Under the pieces are notes generated by a model. The model worked only from the letters and a program-made list of their open reading frames with translations, had not been told where the DNA came from and ran no database searches. Of a DNA stretch of 64,000 nt, positions 1-10,862 are shown in pieces. A program made the position numbers and the translations under genes. This DNA comes from QAMX01 sp964448855 (GTDB lineage: Bacteria > Bacillota > Clostridia > Oscillospirales > QAMX01), in NCBI GenBank assembly GCA_964448855.1, contig CAYUXI010000002.1, positions 124,001-188,000 on the forward strand, written 5' to 3'. The stretch's first letter is position 1, and every line of letters starts with the position of its first letter.

Positions 1-830
1 TGACAGGTTGGCTGATAGCCGGAGCAGAGCCCATAGGCGAGCAGAATGCCGAACATTTCCCCGGAATAGCAGTTGGTGTGGTCGTGCCCGACAAACACAC
101 CGCGGAAGTCCTTCAGACGATACAGGACGGAGAACAGCCCGGTGTTGACCGGCGGATGACAGACGCGCTCCCCACGGTGCCCCTGAATGCCGTCAAACAT
201 CCAGAGCTCGTCGAATTCCGGCAGGGGGATATGGTCAAAGACGAGCGACGGAACGGCACCCTGCGCGGCCTGCAGCGCTGTATGCGTCTGCTCCAGCCAG
301 GCAATCTGAGCGGGTCGGATGGCCGCATCACTCCGAACGGTCGAACCGTCGGCCATCGGGTACATCGCGTTGGAATGGCCGTCCAGATGATAGAGCATCC
401 AGGCCGGACGGTCTTCACCGGTGTGGGGCAGAATCGGCACGACATAGTTGCCGACGCCCAGCTCAGCGGGGCCGCGCTCAAACAGCGAGAGCGGCAGTAC
501 TTCCAATGCATCGGCCAGCAGGTGCTGGCGGCCGACCGGCACATCATCGGGGTCGTTTTCGTGGTTGCCCATGACAAAGGTGTAGGGGACGCCAAAGGAC
601 TCGAAAATATCATTGATGCGGGCGAACAGGCGCGTCATATGCCCGATGCCGCCGTTGCAGGAAATATCTCCGGTCAAAGCGACGAGATCGGGCTGCTCGC
701 GCTCCAACAGCGTGCGAATCAGTGCCAGCGTGGTCGCATTGCGCCCGGTCAGATACCGGAAATGCATATCGGTCAGTTGTAAAATCCGGAATGTCCCATC
801 CGGACGAAAACGGAGAGTCGGTTTGTCCAT
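1..830 (-). CDS. Metallophosphoesterase, calcineurin-like (3' end cut by window)
   Basis: The frame opens at an ATG (828-830) and runs off the left edge, so the C-terminus is missing. The product begins MDKPTLRFRPDGTFRILQL and carries the metal-binding motifs of calcineurin-like phosphoesterases: TDMH near residue 21, GDISCN near 55, GNHEND near 92 and GHDHTN near 250. It is clearly paralogous to the next gene (852-1922), sharing long stretches such as HLLADALE and FERGPAELGVGNY, so the pair arose by tandem duplication. No signal peptide is seen, suggesting a cytoplasmic enzyme. The family cleaves phosphomono- or diesters using a dinuclear metal centre; the substrate cannot be read from sequence. 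It lies just downstream of its paralogue on the same strand and is probably co-transcribed. Confidence 0.88.
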   Translation of the reverse strand, partial: MDKPTLRFRPDGTFRILQLTDMHFRYLTGRNATTLALIRTLLEREQPDLVALTGDISCNGGIGHMTRLFARINDIFESFGVPYTFVMGNHENDPDDVPVGRQHLLADALEVLPLSLFERGPAELGVGNYVVPILPHTGEDRPAWMLYHLDGHSNAMYPMADGSTVRSDAAIRPAQIAWLEQTHTALQAAQGAVPSLVFDHIPLPEFDELWMFDGIQGHRGERVCHPPVNTGLFSVLYRLKDFRGVFVGHDHTNCYSGEMFGILLAYGLCSGYQPTC

Positions 831-851
831 ATCAGTTGATTCCTTTCAGCC

Positions 852-1922
852 TCATTCGCGGGCAAAAGCATCCGCCGACGGCAGAAATCTGGAACGTGTA
901 AACCGCGGAGGCGTCCAGCCTTCCGCTTCAGAAATCGGATCATAGCAGGTAATGTAGGTTCGCTCGATGCGCCCGGTGGCTTCGTTCAGGTCAATGACCC
1001 GCCCGCCGCGTTCAAAGCAATCCGGGAACGGTGGACGACCGTCCGTCGGATGAGGGAGCGCCTCCGATTGCAAAGCGTGCGGATGCGGCCAGAGACACCA
1101 GCCGAGATTGCCGGAGCAACGGCCATAGGCCAGCAGAATGCCGAATACCTCACCGGAGCAGCTGTTGGTGTGATCGTGCCCGGCGAAGACGCCGCGGACA
1201 TCCTGCAGCTGCAGCAGTGCGGAGAACAGCCCAGTGTTGATCGGCGGGCGACAGACCCGTTCACCCAGGTCACCATGGAACCCTTCAAACATCCAGAGAT
1301 CGTCAAATTCCGGCAGCGGCACATGGTCAAACAGCAGCGCGGGAACCGCGCCGTAGGTGTCCTGCAACGCCCTGTGCGTCTGCTGCAGCCAGGCAATCTG
1401 GCTGGGACGGACGGGCGCATCCTTGTGGACTGCAAACGCATCCGGCAGAGGCTCGTCCTCACCGGAATGACAGTCGATATGATAGAGCATCCAGGCCGGC
1501 CGCTTGTCACCGGTATGCGGAAAAATCGGCACCGCATAATTGCCGACACCCAGCTCAGCGGGGCCACGCTCAAAGAGACAGAGCGGGAGCGCCTCCAATG
1601 CATCGGCCAGCAGATGCTGCCGACAGGAGCCGTCAGAAGCGGGGTCGCTTTCGTGATTGCCGAGTGTCATGGTGATCGGAACCCCGGCGGGCTCCATCGC
1701 ATGGTACAGCGTGGAAAACTGCTCCACCATATCCGCGGCGGAACCGTCACAGGCGATATCGCCGGTCAATGCGATCAAATCCGGCTGCTCCCGCGCAATC
1801 AGCTCCGGAATCCGGGAAAGGAGGACGGCATCCCGCCCGGCGACATCCACAAGGTGGAGATCTGTCAACTGTAAAATCCGAAACGTTCCGTCTGAACGGA
1901 ACCGGAGTTCAGGCTTTGCCAT
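852..1922 (-). CDS. Metallophosphoesterase, calcineurin-like
   Basis: A 356-residue protein with the complete calcineurin-like metal-binding set: TDLH (residues 20-23), GDIAC with a following D, GNHESD (about 89-94), and GHDHTN (about 251-256). There is no signal peptide, so it should act in the cytoplasm on an unknown phosphoester. The start ATG at 1922 has GGGAGG upstream and lies inside the 3' end of the ChbG-like gene (14-base overlap), implying translational coupling. The next gene downstream is a close paralogue. Association with a carbohydrate deacetylase hints at a sugar or cell-wall metabolite, which is inference only. Confidence 0.9.
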   Translation of the reverse strand: MAKPELRFRSDGTFRILQLTDLHLVDVAGRDAVLLSRIPELIAREQPDLIALTGDIACDGSAADMVEQFSTLYHAMEPAGVPITMTLGNHESDPASDGSCRQHLLADALEALPLCLFERGPAELGVGNYAVPIFPHTGDKRPAWMLYHIDCHSGEDEPLPDAFAVHKDAPVRPSQIAWLQQTHRALQDTYGAVPALLFDHVPLPEFDDLWMFEGFHGDLGERVCRPPINTGLFSALLQLQDVRGVFAGHDHTNSCSGEVFGILLAYGRCSGNLGWCLWPHPHALQSEALPHPTDGRPPFPDCFERGGRVIDLNEATGRIERTYITCYDPISEAEGWTPPRFTRSRFLPSADAFARE

Positions 1923-2784
1923 AAAAAACCTCCCGCTGCTGTTTCAAATCCCGGTAGTTGATGAGGCGAATCCCAAGCGATTCAATGTGTTGGCGCGTGG
2001 CCGGGTCGGCAAACAGCCGATGCTCCCACACGCGGCGGAACCAGACCGATGAGGTTCCCTTTAGCTCGTCACACTCCAGAGACGGGTGAATGTACATTTC
2101 AACAAGGCCCTCCGGACAGCGGTGGAACCGCTCCAGCATATCATCCCGGAATGCCTGATAACTGGCGGATTGTGGGCCGTGCCAGTCGTATTCCCATAAA
2201 TAATCGGGCATCGGCACGCGCAGCTGATGCGCCAGCTGAACCATCTGCTCAAAATGCGGCGCATGGCCGTCCGATGCAGCGCCGTAGGCGACACACGGCA
2301 GCCGGAAGGGCAACCCAAGCTCCGCACAGATCCGCAGCACCGTCGGCAGAAAACAGCGGTTCTGCTCCAGCCCGTAGAGCGAGCCCATGTGGTTGTCCAG
2401 ATGGGAGGGGAAAAGACCGGCCTGCTGCGCCAGAGCGATCTGGGCACGGATTTCAGCTTCGATCTCCTGCTCAACGGCCTGCGATTCCAGCTCGGCGCAG
2501 CTGCGCGGCAGATATCCGGCCGAATCACGCAGCGTCGGACAGGGAGCGGCAGAAACCGGCCGCCAGCGGTAGTTGTTCCATTCGCTGGTCAGCGTCAGAT
2601 GGACACCGATGGCGTATTCCGGGTGCGACGCGGCAAAACGGAGCGCTTCCGACGCCCAGCCGCACGGTGTCATGATGGTGGCGGAGGTAATGCCACCCTT
2701 TTCAAACAGGTCAAACGTTGCGGCATTGGCGGCATGACACATGCCGAAATCGTCTGCGTTGATGATCAGATCAGTCTTCGGCAC
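1909..2784 (-). CDS. ChbG/HpnK (YdjC-like) carbohydrate deacetylase
   Basis: A 291-residue YdjC-superfamily protein. The N-terminus shows the family signature IINADDFGMC (residues 7-16), and HLDNHMGSLYG near residue 127 supplies further metal/substrate histidines. Characterised relatives remove acetyl groups from N-acetylated sugars (ChbG on chitooligosaccharides, HpnK on a hopanoid sugar) with a divalent metal. The chosen start is GTG (2782-2784) with AAAGGGG upstream. The reading frame ends within the start region of the downstream phosphoesterase. The substrate is not determinable; N-acetylglucosamine-containing material is plausible. Length is normal for the family. Confidence 0.88.
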   Translation of the reverse strand: MPKTDLIINADDFGMCHAANAATFDLFEKGGITSATIMTPCGWASEALRFAASHPEYAIGVHLTLTSEWNNYRWRPVSAAPCPTLRDSAGYLPRSCAELESQAVEQEIEAEIRAQIALAQQAGLFPSHLDNHMGSLYGLEQNRCFLPTVLRICAELGLPFRLPCVAYGAASDGHAPHFEQMVQLAHQLRVPMPDYLWEYDWHGPQSASYQAFRDDMLERFHRCPEGLVEMYIHPSLECDELKGTSSVWFRRVWEHRLFADPATRQHIESLGIRLINYRDLKQQREVFYGKA

Positions 2785-2910
2785 GGAACCGACACCCCTT
2801 TGCCTGATTCAAAGCCGACGGGCGGGTATGCAGACAAGGCCCGCATATCCGCCCGCGGCGGCGCCCACCTCCGCTTCATTAGCGGGGCGGGAAGCAAGAT
2901 TCAAAAAATA

Positions 2911-3480
2911 TTACGCCAGCACGACGCCGGATTTGACACCGCCGACGGCGTTGGCTTCGTCCACGTCAATGTGCATCGCAGTCGCGAATTTCTCACTGAC
3001 ACGGCAGACGACCTCGTCAAACACAAGGGCGCGATCACCCTCAAGAGCGACCTTGACAATCTGCTTGTCGGACAGGCCGTATTTTTCGGCATCCTCCGGC
3101 GTCAGATGGATGTGACGCTTGGCGGCAATGACGCCTTCTTCGATTTCAATGGTACCGGCCGGGCCCTCGATCGTGATTTTTCCGCTGCCTGCGACATCGC
3201 CGCTTTCGCGAACCGGCGCATCCACACCCAGCGTGCGCGCATCGGTCATAGACAGCTCAACCTGAGTGGCCTTGCGTTCCGGACCCAGAACGGCGACGTT
3301 GTCCATCCGGTTGCGCGTACCGATGATCGAGACGCGTTCATTCGACAAAAACTGCCCCGGCTGAGACAGATCACGCTTCGGCGTGAGAACGGCACCTTCA
3401 CCGAACAGACGAGCCATATCTTCCTTCGACAGATGGACATGGCGAGCGCTGGTTTCAACCAAAACTGTGAAACGTTCCAT
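2911..3480 (-). CDS. pduL: Phosphate propanoyltransferase PduL
   Basis: A 189-residue PduL-type phosphotransacylase, which interconverts acyl-CoA plus phosphate and acyl-phosphate plus CoA. Two copies of the metal-binding motif are visible, RHVHLS (H14, H16) and RHIHLT (H123, H125), followed by HIDVDEANA (170-178), all diagnostic of the two-domain PduL fold. No encapsulation peptide-like N-terminal extension is present and no microcompartment shell genes surround it, so it probably works in the cytosol as a Pta substitute in acetate or propionate formation. It has its own sigma-A-type promoter (3520-3548) and is first in the leftward gene series. Confidence 0.93.
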   Translation of the reverse strand: MERFTVLVETSARHVHLSKEDMARLFGEGAVLTPKRDLSQPGQFLSNERVSIIGTRNRMDNVAVLGPERKATQVELSMTDARTLGVDAPVRESGDVAGSGKITIEGPAGTIEIEEGVIAAKRHIHLTPEDAEKYGLSDKQIVKVALEGDRALVFDEVVCRVSEKFATAMHIDVDEANAVGGVKSGVVLA

Positions 3481-3519
3481 TTGTGATTCATCTCCATAAA
3501 CTCTGTATTTTCACCTTAT

Positions 3520-3548
3520 AGCATACCACAAATGGCGGAAGATTGCAA
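3520..3548 (-). promoter_or_regulatory. Sigma-A-type promoter of pduL
   Basis: On the minus strand TTGCAA (3548-3543), a 17-bp spacer and TATGCT (3525-3520) lie about 40 bases upstream of the pduL start codon. Confidence 0.6.
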
Positions 3549-3597
3549 GATCGAATCGCTCAAAAGCGGAAAAACAAACCGGACAGCAAAATGCCTC

Positions 3598-3626
3598 TTT
3601 ACAATTTGTATTCTTTCATTTATAAT
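3598..3626 (+). promoter_or_regulatory. Sigma-A-type promoter of the XRE-walRKHI operon
   Basis: TTTACA (3598-3603), 17-bp spacer, TATAAT (3621-3626). It lies 77 bases before the chosen ATG of the XRE gene and downstream of all earlier in-frame starts, which rules those starts out. Confidence 0.75.
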
Positions 3627-3702
3627 ATTACTGTCCGGCAATCCCTGTCAATGGTTTTTCAAGGAGAGCGGAACAAATCCGGCAGAAGGGAGCACACCAT
3701 CT

Positions 3703-4239
3703 ATGCAATTCGCACGAAATCTTGCTGCTTTGAGGAAACAGAAAAAAGTCAGCCAGCGGGTCGCCGCACAGGCGCTCGGCATTTCTCAGGCATTGCTTTC
3801 CCATTATGAAAACGGCCTGCGGGAACCGGGACTCGAATTTCTCGTCCGCGCCAGCCAATATTATGAATGCACGGTGGATGCACTGCTGGGTGTTCAGCCG
3901 GAACCGGCGGCGGAAAACCGCCCAAGCCTTTGCCGCGCAGCCGAGGCGGTTGCCGCGCTGCACAGCCTGATTGCCGCCGAACCGGCACTGGCCGAACTGT
4001 TGGAGCGCTGCCTGCTGGATGCCGTCTGCCGCCTGAACGCCGTGCTGACCGGCGCAACCGCCGGAGAGCTGCTGGCGTTTGAAGCCATTCTCAAAGCCGA
4101 TGAAACAACGCTCTGTGCATGGCTGGAACGGAACGGCAATCCGCTCAGCGACGGGGCGCTGCCGGAGGTGCTGGACAGTGCCGCACGGGACATGGCCGAA
4201 CGAATCGGCGCAGCCACGCGGGACGGCTGGACGCGCTGA
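3703..4239 (+). CDS. XRE-family helix-turn-helix regulator
   Basis: A 178-residue protein starting MQFARNLAALRKQKKVSQ; the first 65 residues are a Cro/CI-type HTH domain with the recognition segment SQALLSHYENG. The rest is an Ala/Leu-rich helical region without a recognised domain, possibly for oligomerisation. ATG 3703 is preceded by AGAAGGGA and lies downstream of the promoter at 3598-3626. It is 41 bases upstream of walR on the same strand with no terminator between, so it may be the first gene of the wal operon. That placement is not part of the classical wal operon; its target is unknown, autoregulation being the simplest guess. Confidence 0.85.
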   Translation: MQFARNLAALRKQKKVSQRVAAQALGISQALLSHYENGLREPGLEFLVRASQYYECTVDALLGVQPEPAAENRPSLCRAAEAVAALHSLIAAEPALAELLERCLLDAVCRLNAVLTGATAGELLAFEAILKADETTLCAWLERNGNPLSDGALPEVLDSAARDMAERIGAATRDGWTR

Positions 4240-4280
4240 CAGGAAAACAACAATCCATTCAAACGGGAGGAACGCAGCCA

Positions 4281-4979
4281 ATGGACGCGGGAAAACGAAT
4301 TCTGATTGTGGAGGATGACGCGATCATCTCCGATATCATTGCATATAACCTGAAAAAAGAAGGCTTTCTGCCCTTGACGGCAGCGGACGGGGAAACTGGC
4401 CTGCATATGGCGCAGACCGAAGAGCCGGATCTGATTCTGCTCGATGTCATGCTGCCCGGGATGGACGGCTTCGAAGTCTGTAAGCGGGTGCGGGAGACTT
4501 CGGCGGTGCCGATTCTGATGCTGACGGCACGCGAAGGCGAAGACGATAAGGTTGAGGGGCTGGAGCTCGGCGCGGATGACTATATCACAAAGCCGTTTCA
4601 GATGCGCGAGCTGATTTCCCGCGTCCGTGCGAATCTCCGCCGCAGCAGCGGGGAACTGGTCACCGGCGAACGGACAGAGGAACTGACCATCGATCTGCGC
4701 CGAAAGGCCGTCTGCATCAACGGCCGGACGCTGGATGTCAGCGCGCGGGAATTTGAGCTGCTTCGCCTGCTGACCTCGATTCCGGGTCAGGTTTTCACCC
4801 GGGAGGAAATTCTGCGGCAGGCGTTCGGCTATGAATACGACGGCGGCACGCGCATCGTGGACGTCGCCGTTCGCCGCTTGCGTGAAAAGCTGGAGGAATG
4901 TCAGGAGGGCGCAGGTCGCCTGATCGCAACCCGCCACGGCATCGGCTATTACTATGCGCCGGATGCCGGCCGACAGTAA
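4281..4979 (+). CDS. walR: Response regulator WalR (YycF), OmpR/PhoB family
   Basis: A 232-residue response regulator. The receiver domain has the acidic pair VEDD near residue 10, phosphoacceptor Asp55 in LLDVMLPGMDG, and TKPF with the conserved Lys near residue 105; residues about 130-230 form a winged-helix OmpR-type DNA-binding domain (REFELLRLL, RHGIGYYY). Start ATG 4281 has GGGAGG at 4265-4270. Identification as WalR rests on the WalR-like receiver and the gene order walR-walK-walH-walI. In Firmicutes WalR controls peptidoglycan hydrolase and wall-metabolism genes and is often essential. Confidence 0.9.
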   Translation: MDAGKRILIVEDDAIISDIIAYNLKKEGFLPLTAADGETGLHMAQTEEPDLILLDVMLPGMDGFEVCKRVRETSAVPILMLTAREGEDDKVEGLELGADDYITKPFQMRELISRVRANLRRSSGELVTGERTEELTIDLRRKAVCINGRTLDVSAREFELLRLLTSIPGQVFTREEILRQAFGYEYDGGTRIVDVAVRRLREKLEECQEGAGRLIATRHGIGYYYAPDAGRQ

Positions 4980-5013
4980 ACCGGAACCCGGAGAGAAAGG
5001 ACAGAAAACAGCC

Positions 5014-6773
<1,760 letters not shown>

Positions 6774-6777
<4 letters not shown>

Positions 6778-8045
6778 AGCGAAAAATCGAAATCGTCGCC
6801 ATCCTGCTTTTGTCGCTGTCGGCTGCATTCCTGCTGCACCGCACCTTGCATGACGGCATGAATCTCTGGCAGCGCGAATCCCGCGAATCGGCGGAGGAAG
6901 CGCTCCTGCCGTCACCGCTGCAGCCTGTGGCCATTGTGATCAACGACGGGGAACAGTGCAGCAGCCTGACGGAGCCCAACCTCCTGACTACCTATTTTGA
7001 ACAGCTTCGCCAGCCCCTGATCGAATTGCTGGGCTCAGCCGGAACGGCAGAGACGGTTTCCGCTGACCAGTGGAAAAAGGCGCTGTCTGCCAGCGGCGTC
7101 CTGCTCGATTACGGCGTCGTGCTGCCGATGGATGTCCTCGCGGGGGATGCGGGCGGCAGCCTGGCCAGCCGGGAAGCCAATGCCCTGCTGATCAGCCTGG
7201 AGGAGGAGCAGGTGCGCCTGTATATCAACGGCAGAAACGCCACCTGCCTGACCGCGCAGACCGCATTGAAAACCGCCGACCTGACTGCGCTCCTGTCGGC
7301 ACCGGCGGGGGATGCAGCCGTCTATGCGTCCATGTCCGGCTATGCGACTTCGGCGCTGACGTCGCATTCTGTGATTCCGCTGGAGATCACCCTGCAATCC
7401 ACCGTCGTGCGCACGGCGCTGAGCGACAGCAACGCAGCCTATACACCCGAACGGCAGGAGCGCATTCTGGAAGCCTTCGGCTTCGATGTCTATACGGCGC
7501 GCAGCTACCTGGATGCCTCCGAATGCCGCGTCTTTCTCGATGAAAACGGAACACTTCGGCTGGGCGCAGAGGGGTATGTCTCGTTCTCGGCCTATGAAAC
7601 CGGCGGTATTTTCCTGAACGGCGCACAGACGTCCGTCGAATATGCAGCCTGCGCCTCCAAAATTTTGCAGGAAAGCCTGGTCGGCCTCTCCGGCGTCCCG
7701 CGCTATGCCCTTCACCGCGTGGAAACGGACGAAACCGGCGTGACGCTCATCTATGAGGCGCTGGCAGAAGGCTACCCGATGATTGCAGAGAACGGCAGCC
7801 GGACGGCGGCCAGCTTCCGCTTCGAAAACGGCTGGCTGACGGCTGCGGAAGCGTTCCTGTTCACGGTGGCAGAGGAGACCTCCGAGGAAACCACACCGGC
7901 AATTCCGCTGTACACGCTGCTCAGCGGGATGAAGGGGCAGCTGTCTACCGGCCGATTGACACCGGCCTACCTGCAAGCGGCCGATGGCTGGCAGCTGTCC
8001 TGGTGCGTGCTGCCGGTGACACCGTCAGAGGAGGCGAAACGATGA
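6774..8045 (+). CDS. walH: WalH (YycH)-like regulator of WalK
   Basis: A 423-residue protein with one N-terminal membrane anchor (about residues 5-21) and a large extracytoplasmic region. The overall architecture, its position immediately after walK with an ATGA overlap, and the following walI-like gene identify it as YycH. In Bacillus, YycH and YycI span the membrane once and modulate WalK through their transmembrane helices. Sequence conservation in this family is low, so the call depends mainly on synteny and topology. ATG 6774 is the coupled start. Confidence 0.8.
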
Positions 8046-8866
8046 ACGCGTCCAGACTGCGAAAAATTGTCATCCTGCTGCTGATCTGCATCAATCTGGT
8101 GCTGGGCGGCAATCTGCTCTACACGAACTACCGCCAGACGGTGATTGCGAAGCAGACGATCGACGACACCGTCGCTTTCCTCGATCAGTGCGGCATCTGG
8201 ATGGAAAGTGACCTGATTTCCAGACGCATCCACAACCTTCCGGTGCTGTCTGCCCAACGCAACCCGGAACAGGAGTCCAGCATTGCGGGCATCCTGATCG
8301 GGACGAAGGAACGCGTCGATCAGGGCGGCGGCATCAGCCGCTACGAATCCGAACAGGGGACAGCGGTCTTCCGTCGCGGCGGGCTGGTTAATCTGACCAT
8401 CCAACACCAGACGATGCCGGAAACAGGCTCAGACGCCGAAAAAACGGCCAGATCCCTGCTGAAAAAAGCCGGGATTCTCCCGGAATCCGCCGGTGTAGTG
8501 ATCGAAGACGGCAACGGCATCGTGGTGCGCTTCGTCGCCGAACGCAACGGCTGCCGCCTGCAAAATGCGGCGCTGGAGGTGGCCTTCCGATCGGGCGAGG
8601 TGCAGATTTCCGGCTGCTTCTTAGTGAATACCGCAACGGCCACCGATCAGCTCATGCGCCGCATCCCGACCCTGCTGGCCGACTTTGGCGCGTATGTCGT
8701 CACCTATCATCTGGATATCAGCCTGATTGTCTCGATTGAAACGGCCTATTTCCACACCGTCAACGACGACGGCAGCGCCGAGCTGCTGCCTGTTCTGATG
8801 ATTCGAACGGATAACGGCACCTTCCTGCTCAACGGACTGGACGGAACGCTGCTCTCGAACGGCTGA
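8042..8866 (+). CDS. walI: WalI (YycI)-like regulator of WalK
   Basis: A 274-residue protein with one N-terminal membrane helix (about residues 8-24, KIVILLLICINLVLGG) followed by an extracytoplasmic region compatible with the YycI fold (two beta/alpha repeats). It overlaps walH as ATGA (8042-8045), so the four wal genes form one translationally linked unit. YycI pairs with YycH to tune WalK activity. The walJ (yycJ) hydrolase and the HtrA protease that often follow in other Firmicutes are absent; the operon ends at the terminator at 8891-8937. Confidence 0.8.
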   Translation: MNASRLRKIVILLLICINLVLGGNLLYTNYRQTVIAKQTIDDTVAFLDQCGIWMESDLISRRIHNLPVLSAQRNPEQESSIAGILIGTKERVDQGGGISRYESEQGTAVFRRGGLVNLTIQHQTMPETGSDAEKTARSLLKKAGILPESAGVVIEDGNGIVVRFVAERNGCRLQNAALEVAFRSGEVQISGCFLVNTATATDQLMRRIPTLLADFGAYVVTYHLDISLIVSIETAYFHTVNDDGSAELLPVLMIRTDNGTFLLNGLDGTLLSNG

Positions 8867-8890
8867 CCGGTTTTGCCCAGACTTCTTATG

Positions 8891-8937
8891 AAAAAATCCC
8901 TCTCTGCGCATTTAACAATGCGCGGAGAGGGATTTTT
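8891..8937. terminator. Bidirectional terminator between walI and the oxidoreductase gene
   Basis: A stem of about 19 base pairs (AAAAATCCCTCTCTGCGCA with its near-perfect complement) and a short loop, flanked by A-run and T-run, sits between the convergent stops at 8866 and 8951 and can serve both strands. Confidence 0.88.
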
Positions 8938-8950
8938 AACGGAATCAGAT

Positions 8951-10021
8951 TCAGTCAACAGTGACCTCGTGGCCGAGCTCAGCGGATTGGTAAATGGCAT
9001 CCATCAGCTGTGCGGTGACCAGAACGTTGTCGATGTTGGAGCGGATTTTTTCGCCGCGCATGGCGGAATCCACAAATGCACGGATTTCCGCGGCGAAATG
9101 ACTGGGGATATCGTGCGAGGAGCGTTCGGAGACAAATTCGCCGTTGCGCTCCGTAAACAGCGTGAACTGGCTGCCGTAGTCCAGCTTGATGCCGCCCTTG
9201 GTGCCCATGAATTCGATAAACATGGCGTCTTCATCGATGTTCTGCGCCCATGCGCCGTTGAAGGTCAGCGTGGGGCCTTCCGTCCGAACGATGCCGGTGA
9301 CGAATTCTTCAACGTCGTTGATGCCGTCCAGCTTCGTCGGGCCTGCGTGCATGGAGCGGTAGTGATAGGCGGACAGATCGGTGGCCAGCTTGGAATGGCA
9401 AACTGCCGAAACGGTACGCGGCTTCGGATTGTCCATGCAGTAGTTGATGAGATCGAGGAAGTGAACGCCCCAGTCGATCAGCGCACCGCCGCCGGAGCGG
9501 GCTTTTGTCGTGAACCAGCCACCCAGATTCGGGATGCTGCGGAAGGCGCGGAAGGAGCAGTAAATCTGATAGACTTCGCCCAGCTCACCGCTCAGGATCT
9601 TTTCACGGACGATCTCAACGCTCCGGTTGAAGCGGTTGACAACGCCGATGTTCAGAATCTTGCCGTTGCGGTCAGCCGCTTCCTTCATGGTGAGCGCCTG
9701 CTCATAATTCAGAGCCGTCGGCTTTTCGCACAGGACGTGCTTCCCGGCGTTCAGACAGTCGATGGTGACGGGTGCGTGGAGATCGTTGGGCAGGCAGATG
9801 GACACGACGTCAACGGTCGGATCCTTGAGCATCTCGTGATAGTCGGTCAGGCAGATCGTGGACGGATTGCCGAACTGCTCTTTTCGGTCGGCAGCGCGTT
9901 CCGGAATCAGATCGACACAGTAGGCCAGATCGACAGAATCGGCAATGGCCTTGTATGCGGGGCCGTGTGCACCGGAAATGTTGCCGCAGCCGATGATGGC
10001 GGCGCGAACTTTGTTGGACAT
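8951..10021 (-). CDS. Gfo/Idh/MocA family NAD(P)-dependent oxidoreductase
   Basis: A 356-residue dehydrogenase with an N-terminal Rossmann fold (AAIIGCGNISGAHGPAY, residues 7-23), the family signature CEKPTALN near residue 99, and a C-terminal alpha/beta domain containing GVHFLDLINYC. Members oxidise or epimerise sugars, inositols and related polyols with NAD(P). Substrate is not predictable. The ATG at 10021 has AGAAGG upstream and the gene follows the SGNH hydrolase by 31 bases, so the two are probably one transcript from the promoter at 10769-10797. Confidence 0.92.
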   Translation of the reverse strand: MSNKVRAAIIGCGNISGAHGPAYKAIADSVDLAYCVDLIPERAADRKEQFGNPSTICLTDYHEMLKDPTVDVVSICLPNDLHAPVTIDCLNAGKHVLCEKPTALNYEQALTMKEAADRNGKILNIGVVNRFNRSVEIVREKILSGELGEVYQIYCSFRAFRSIPNLGGWFTTKARSGGGALIDWGVHFLDLINYCMDNPKPRTVSAVCHSKLATDLSAYHYRSMHAGPTKLDGINDVEEFVTGIVRTEGPTLTFNGAWAQNIDEDAMFIEFMGTKGGIKLDYGSQFTLFTERNGEFVSERSSHDIPSHFAAEIRAFVDSAMRGEKIRSNIDNVLVTAQLMDAIYQSAELGHEVTVD

Positions 10022-10052
10022 AAAATAACCTTCTTTCTACAATCAAAAAACC

Positions 10053-10712
10053 TTACAGGGCGCGAAGAAACGATTCAATTCGGTCGGCGAGAATTTCATG
10101 ACCGGCGTCGTTGGGGTGCAGACCATCCGGTACATACCGGCTCTGAATGGCGGGGACACGCGGCTGCAAACCGCTGACGGCGAACAGATCCAGGACCGGC
10201 AGGGAGTACCAGCGCGCAGTTTCGCGGAGAATGTCCACATAGCGCGACAAGACGCCGACGTCCTCCGGTTTGCCGCCGTCGCCACGGGGATTGTCCTCAT
10301 TGCAGCGGTGCAGCGGCGTCAGAAACACAATGACCGCCTCCGGATACCGCGAGATCAGCGTCTGCATCAGCGTGTGACAGGCGCCGTAGAATGTGTCCGG
10401 TGTCCGGTCGCTCATGCAGCCGATCGGTGCATCGCCGTGCCCGAAATCGTTGGTGCCGCCGAAAACGACGATGACATCCGCATCCGGCTCCATTTGCGAA
10501 GCGCGACTGCAAAAATCCAAATCCCAGGTGGGCTCCGTGGACGGCTTGTGCTGAACGGCGATGCGCGTTCCGCTGATGCCGTAGTTGTTGGCCGCAGCGA
10601 GCTGCAGACGCTCCTTTAGCAGATTGGTAAACCGTTTGTCCGGCGAGGACGTGCCGTGCCCATATGTAATGCTGTCCCCGAGGAAGTTGATGCGTTTCCC
10701 TTGTAACTCCAT
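10053..10712 (-). CDS. SGNH/GDSL-family hydrolase (esterase or lipase)
   Basis: A 219-residue protein beginning MELQGKRINFLGDSITYG, with the block I GDSI catalytic serine at residue 14, block III GGTND (FGGTNDFGHG) and block V DGLHPND near the C-terminus, giving the Asp-His pair. No signal peptide. The family includes carbohydrate acetylesterases and acyl hydrolases. ATG 10712 has a strong GGAGG site 8 bases upstream; upstream in-frame codons lack one. Grouping with a Gfo/Idh/MocA dehydrogenase and a glycoside-hydrolase-like gene suggests deacetylation of a sugar derivative. Confidence 0.9.
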   Translation of the reverse strand: MELQGKRINFLGDSITYGHGTSSPDKRFTNLLKERLQLAAANNYGISGTRIAVQHKPSTEPTWDLDFCSRASQMEPDADVIVVFGGTNDFGHGDAPIGCMSDRTPDTFYGACHTLMQTLISRYPEAVIVFLTPLHRCNEDNPRGDGGKPEDVGVLSRYVDILRETARWYSLPVLDLFAVSGLQPRVPAIQSRYVPDGLHPNDAGHEILADRIESFLRAL

Positions 10713-10768
10713 GGTTGATTTCCTCCTTCTCAGTGACACACGTTTGTGATGCAACTGATTCTGCTATT

Positions 10769-10797
10769 ATTATACGACATTTTGCCGACATTTACAA
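10769..10797 (-). promoter_or_regulatory. Sigma-A-type promoter of SGNH-oxidoreductase unit
   Basis: On the minus strand TTGTAA (10797-10792), 17-bp spacer, TATAAT (10774-10769), about 55 bases before the SGNH hydrolase start. Confidence 0.65.
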
Positions 10798-10862
10798 GCT
10801 GAAATTCACAGCCCAGACCGACAAAAACGGCCGCGGAAAACCGTATCCCGGTCGGACAGGGA

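Noticed and set aside
4954..5013. Earlier ATG start of walK
   Set aside because: It lies within walR and has no ribosome site, while GTG 5014 does; kept as an alternative only.
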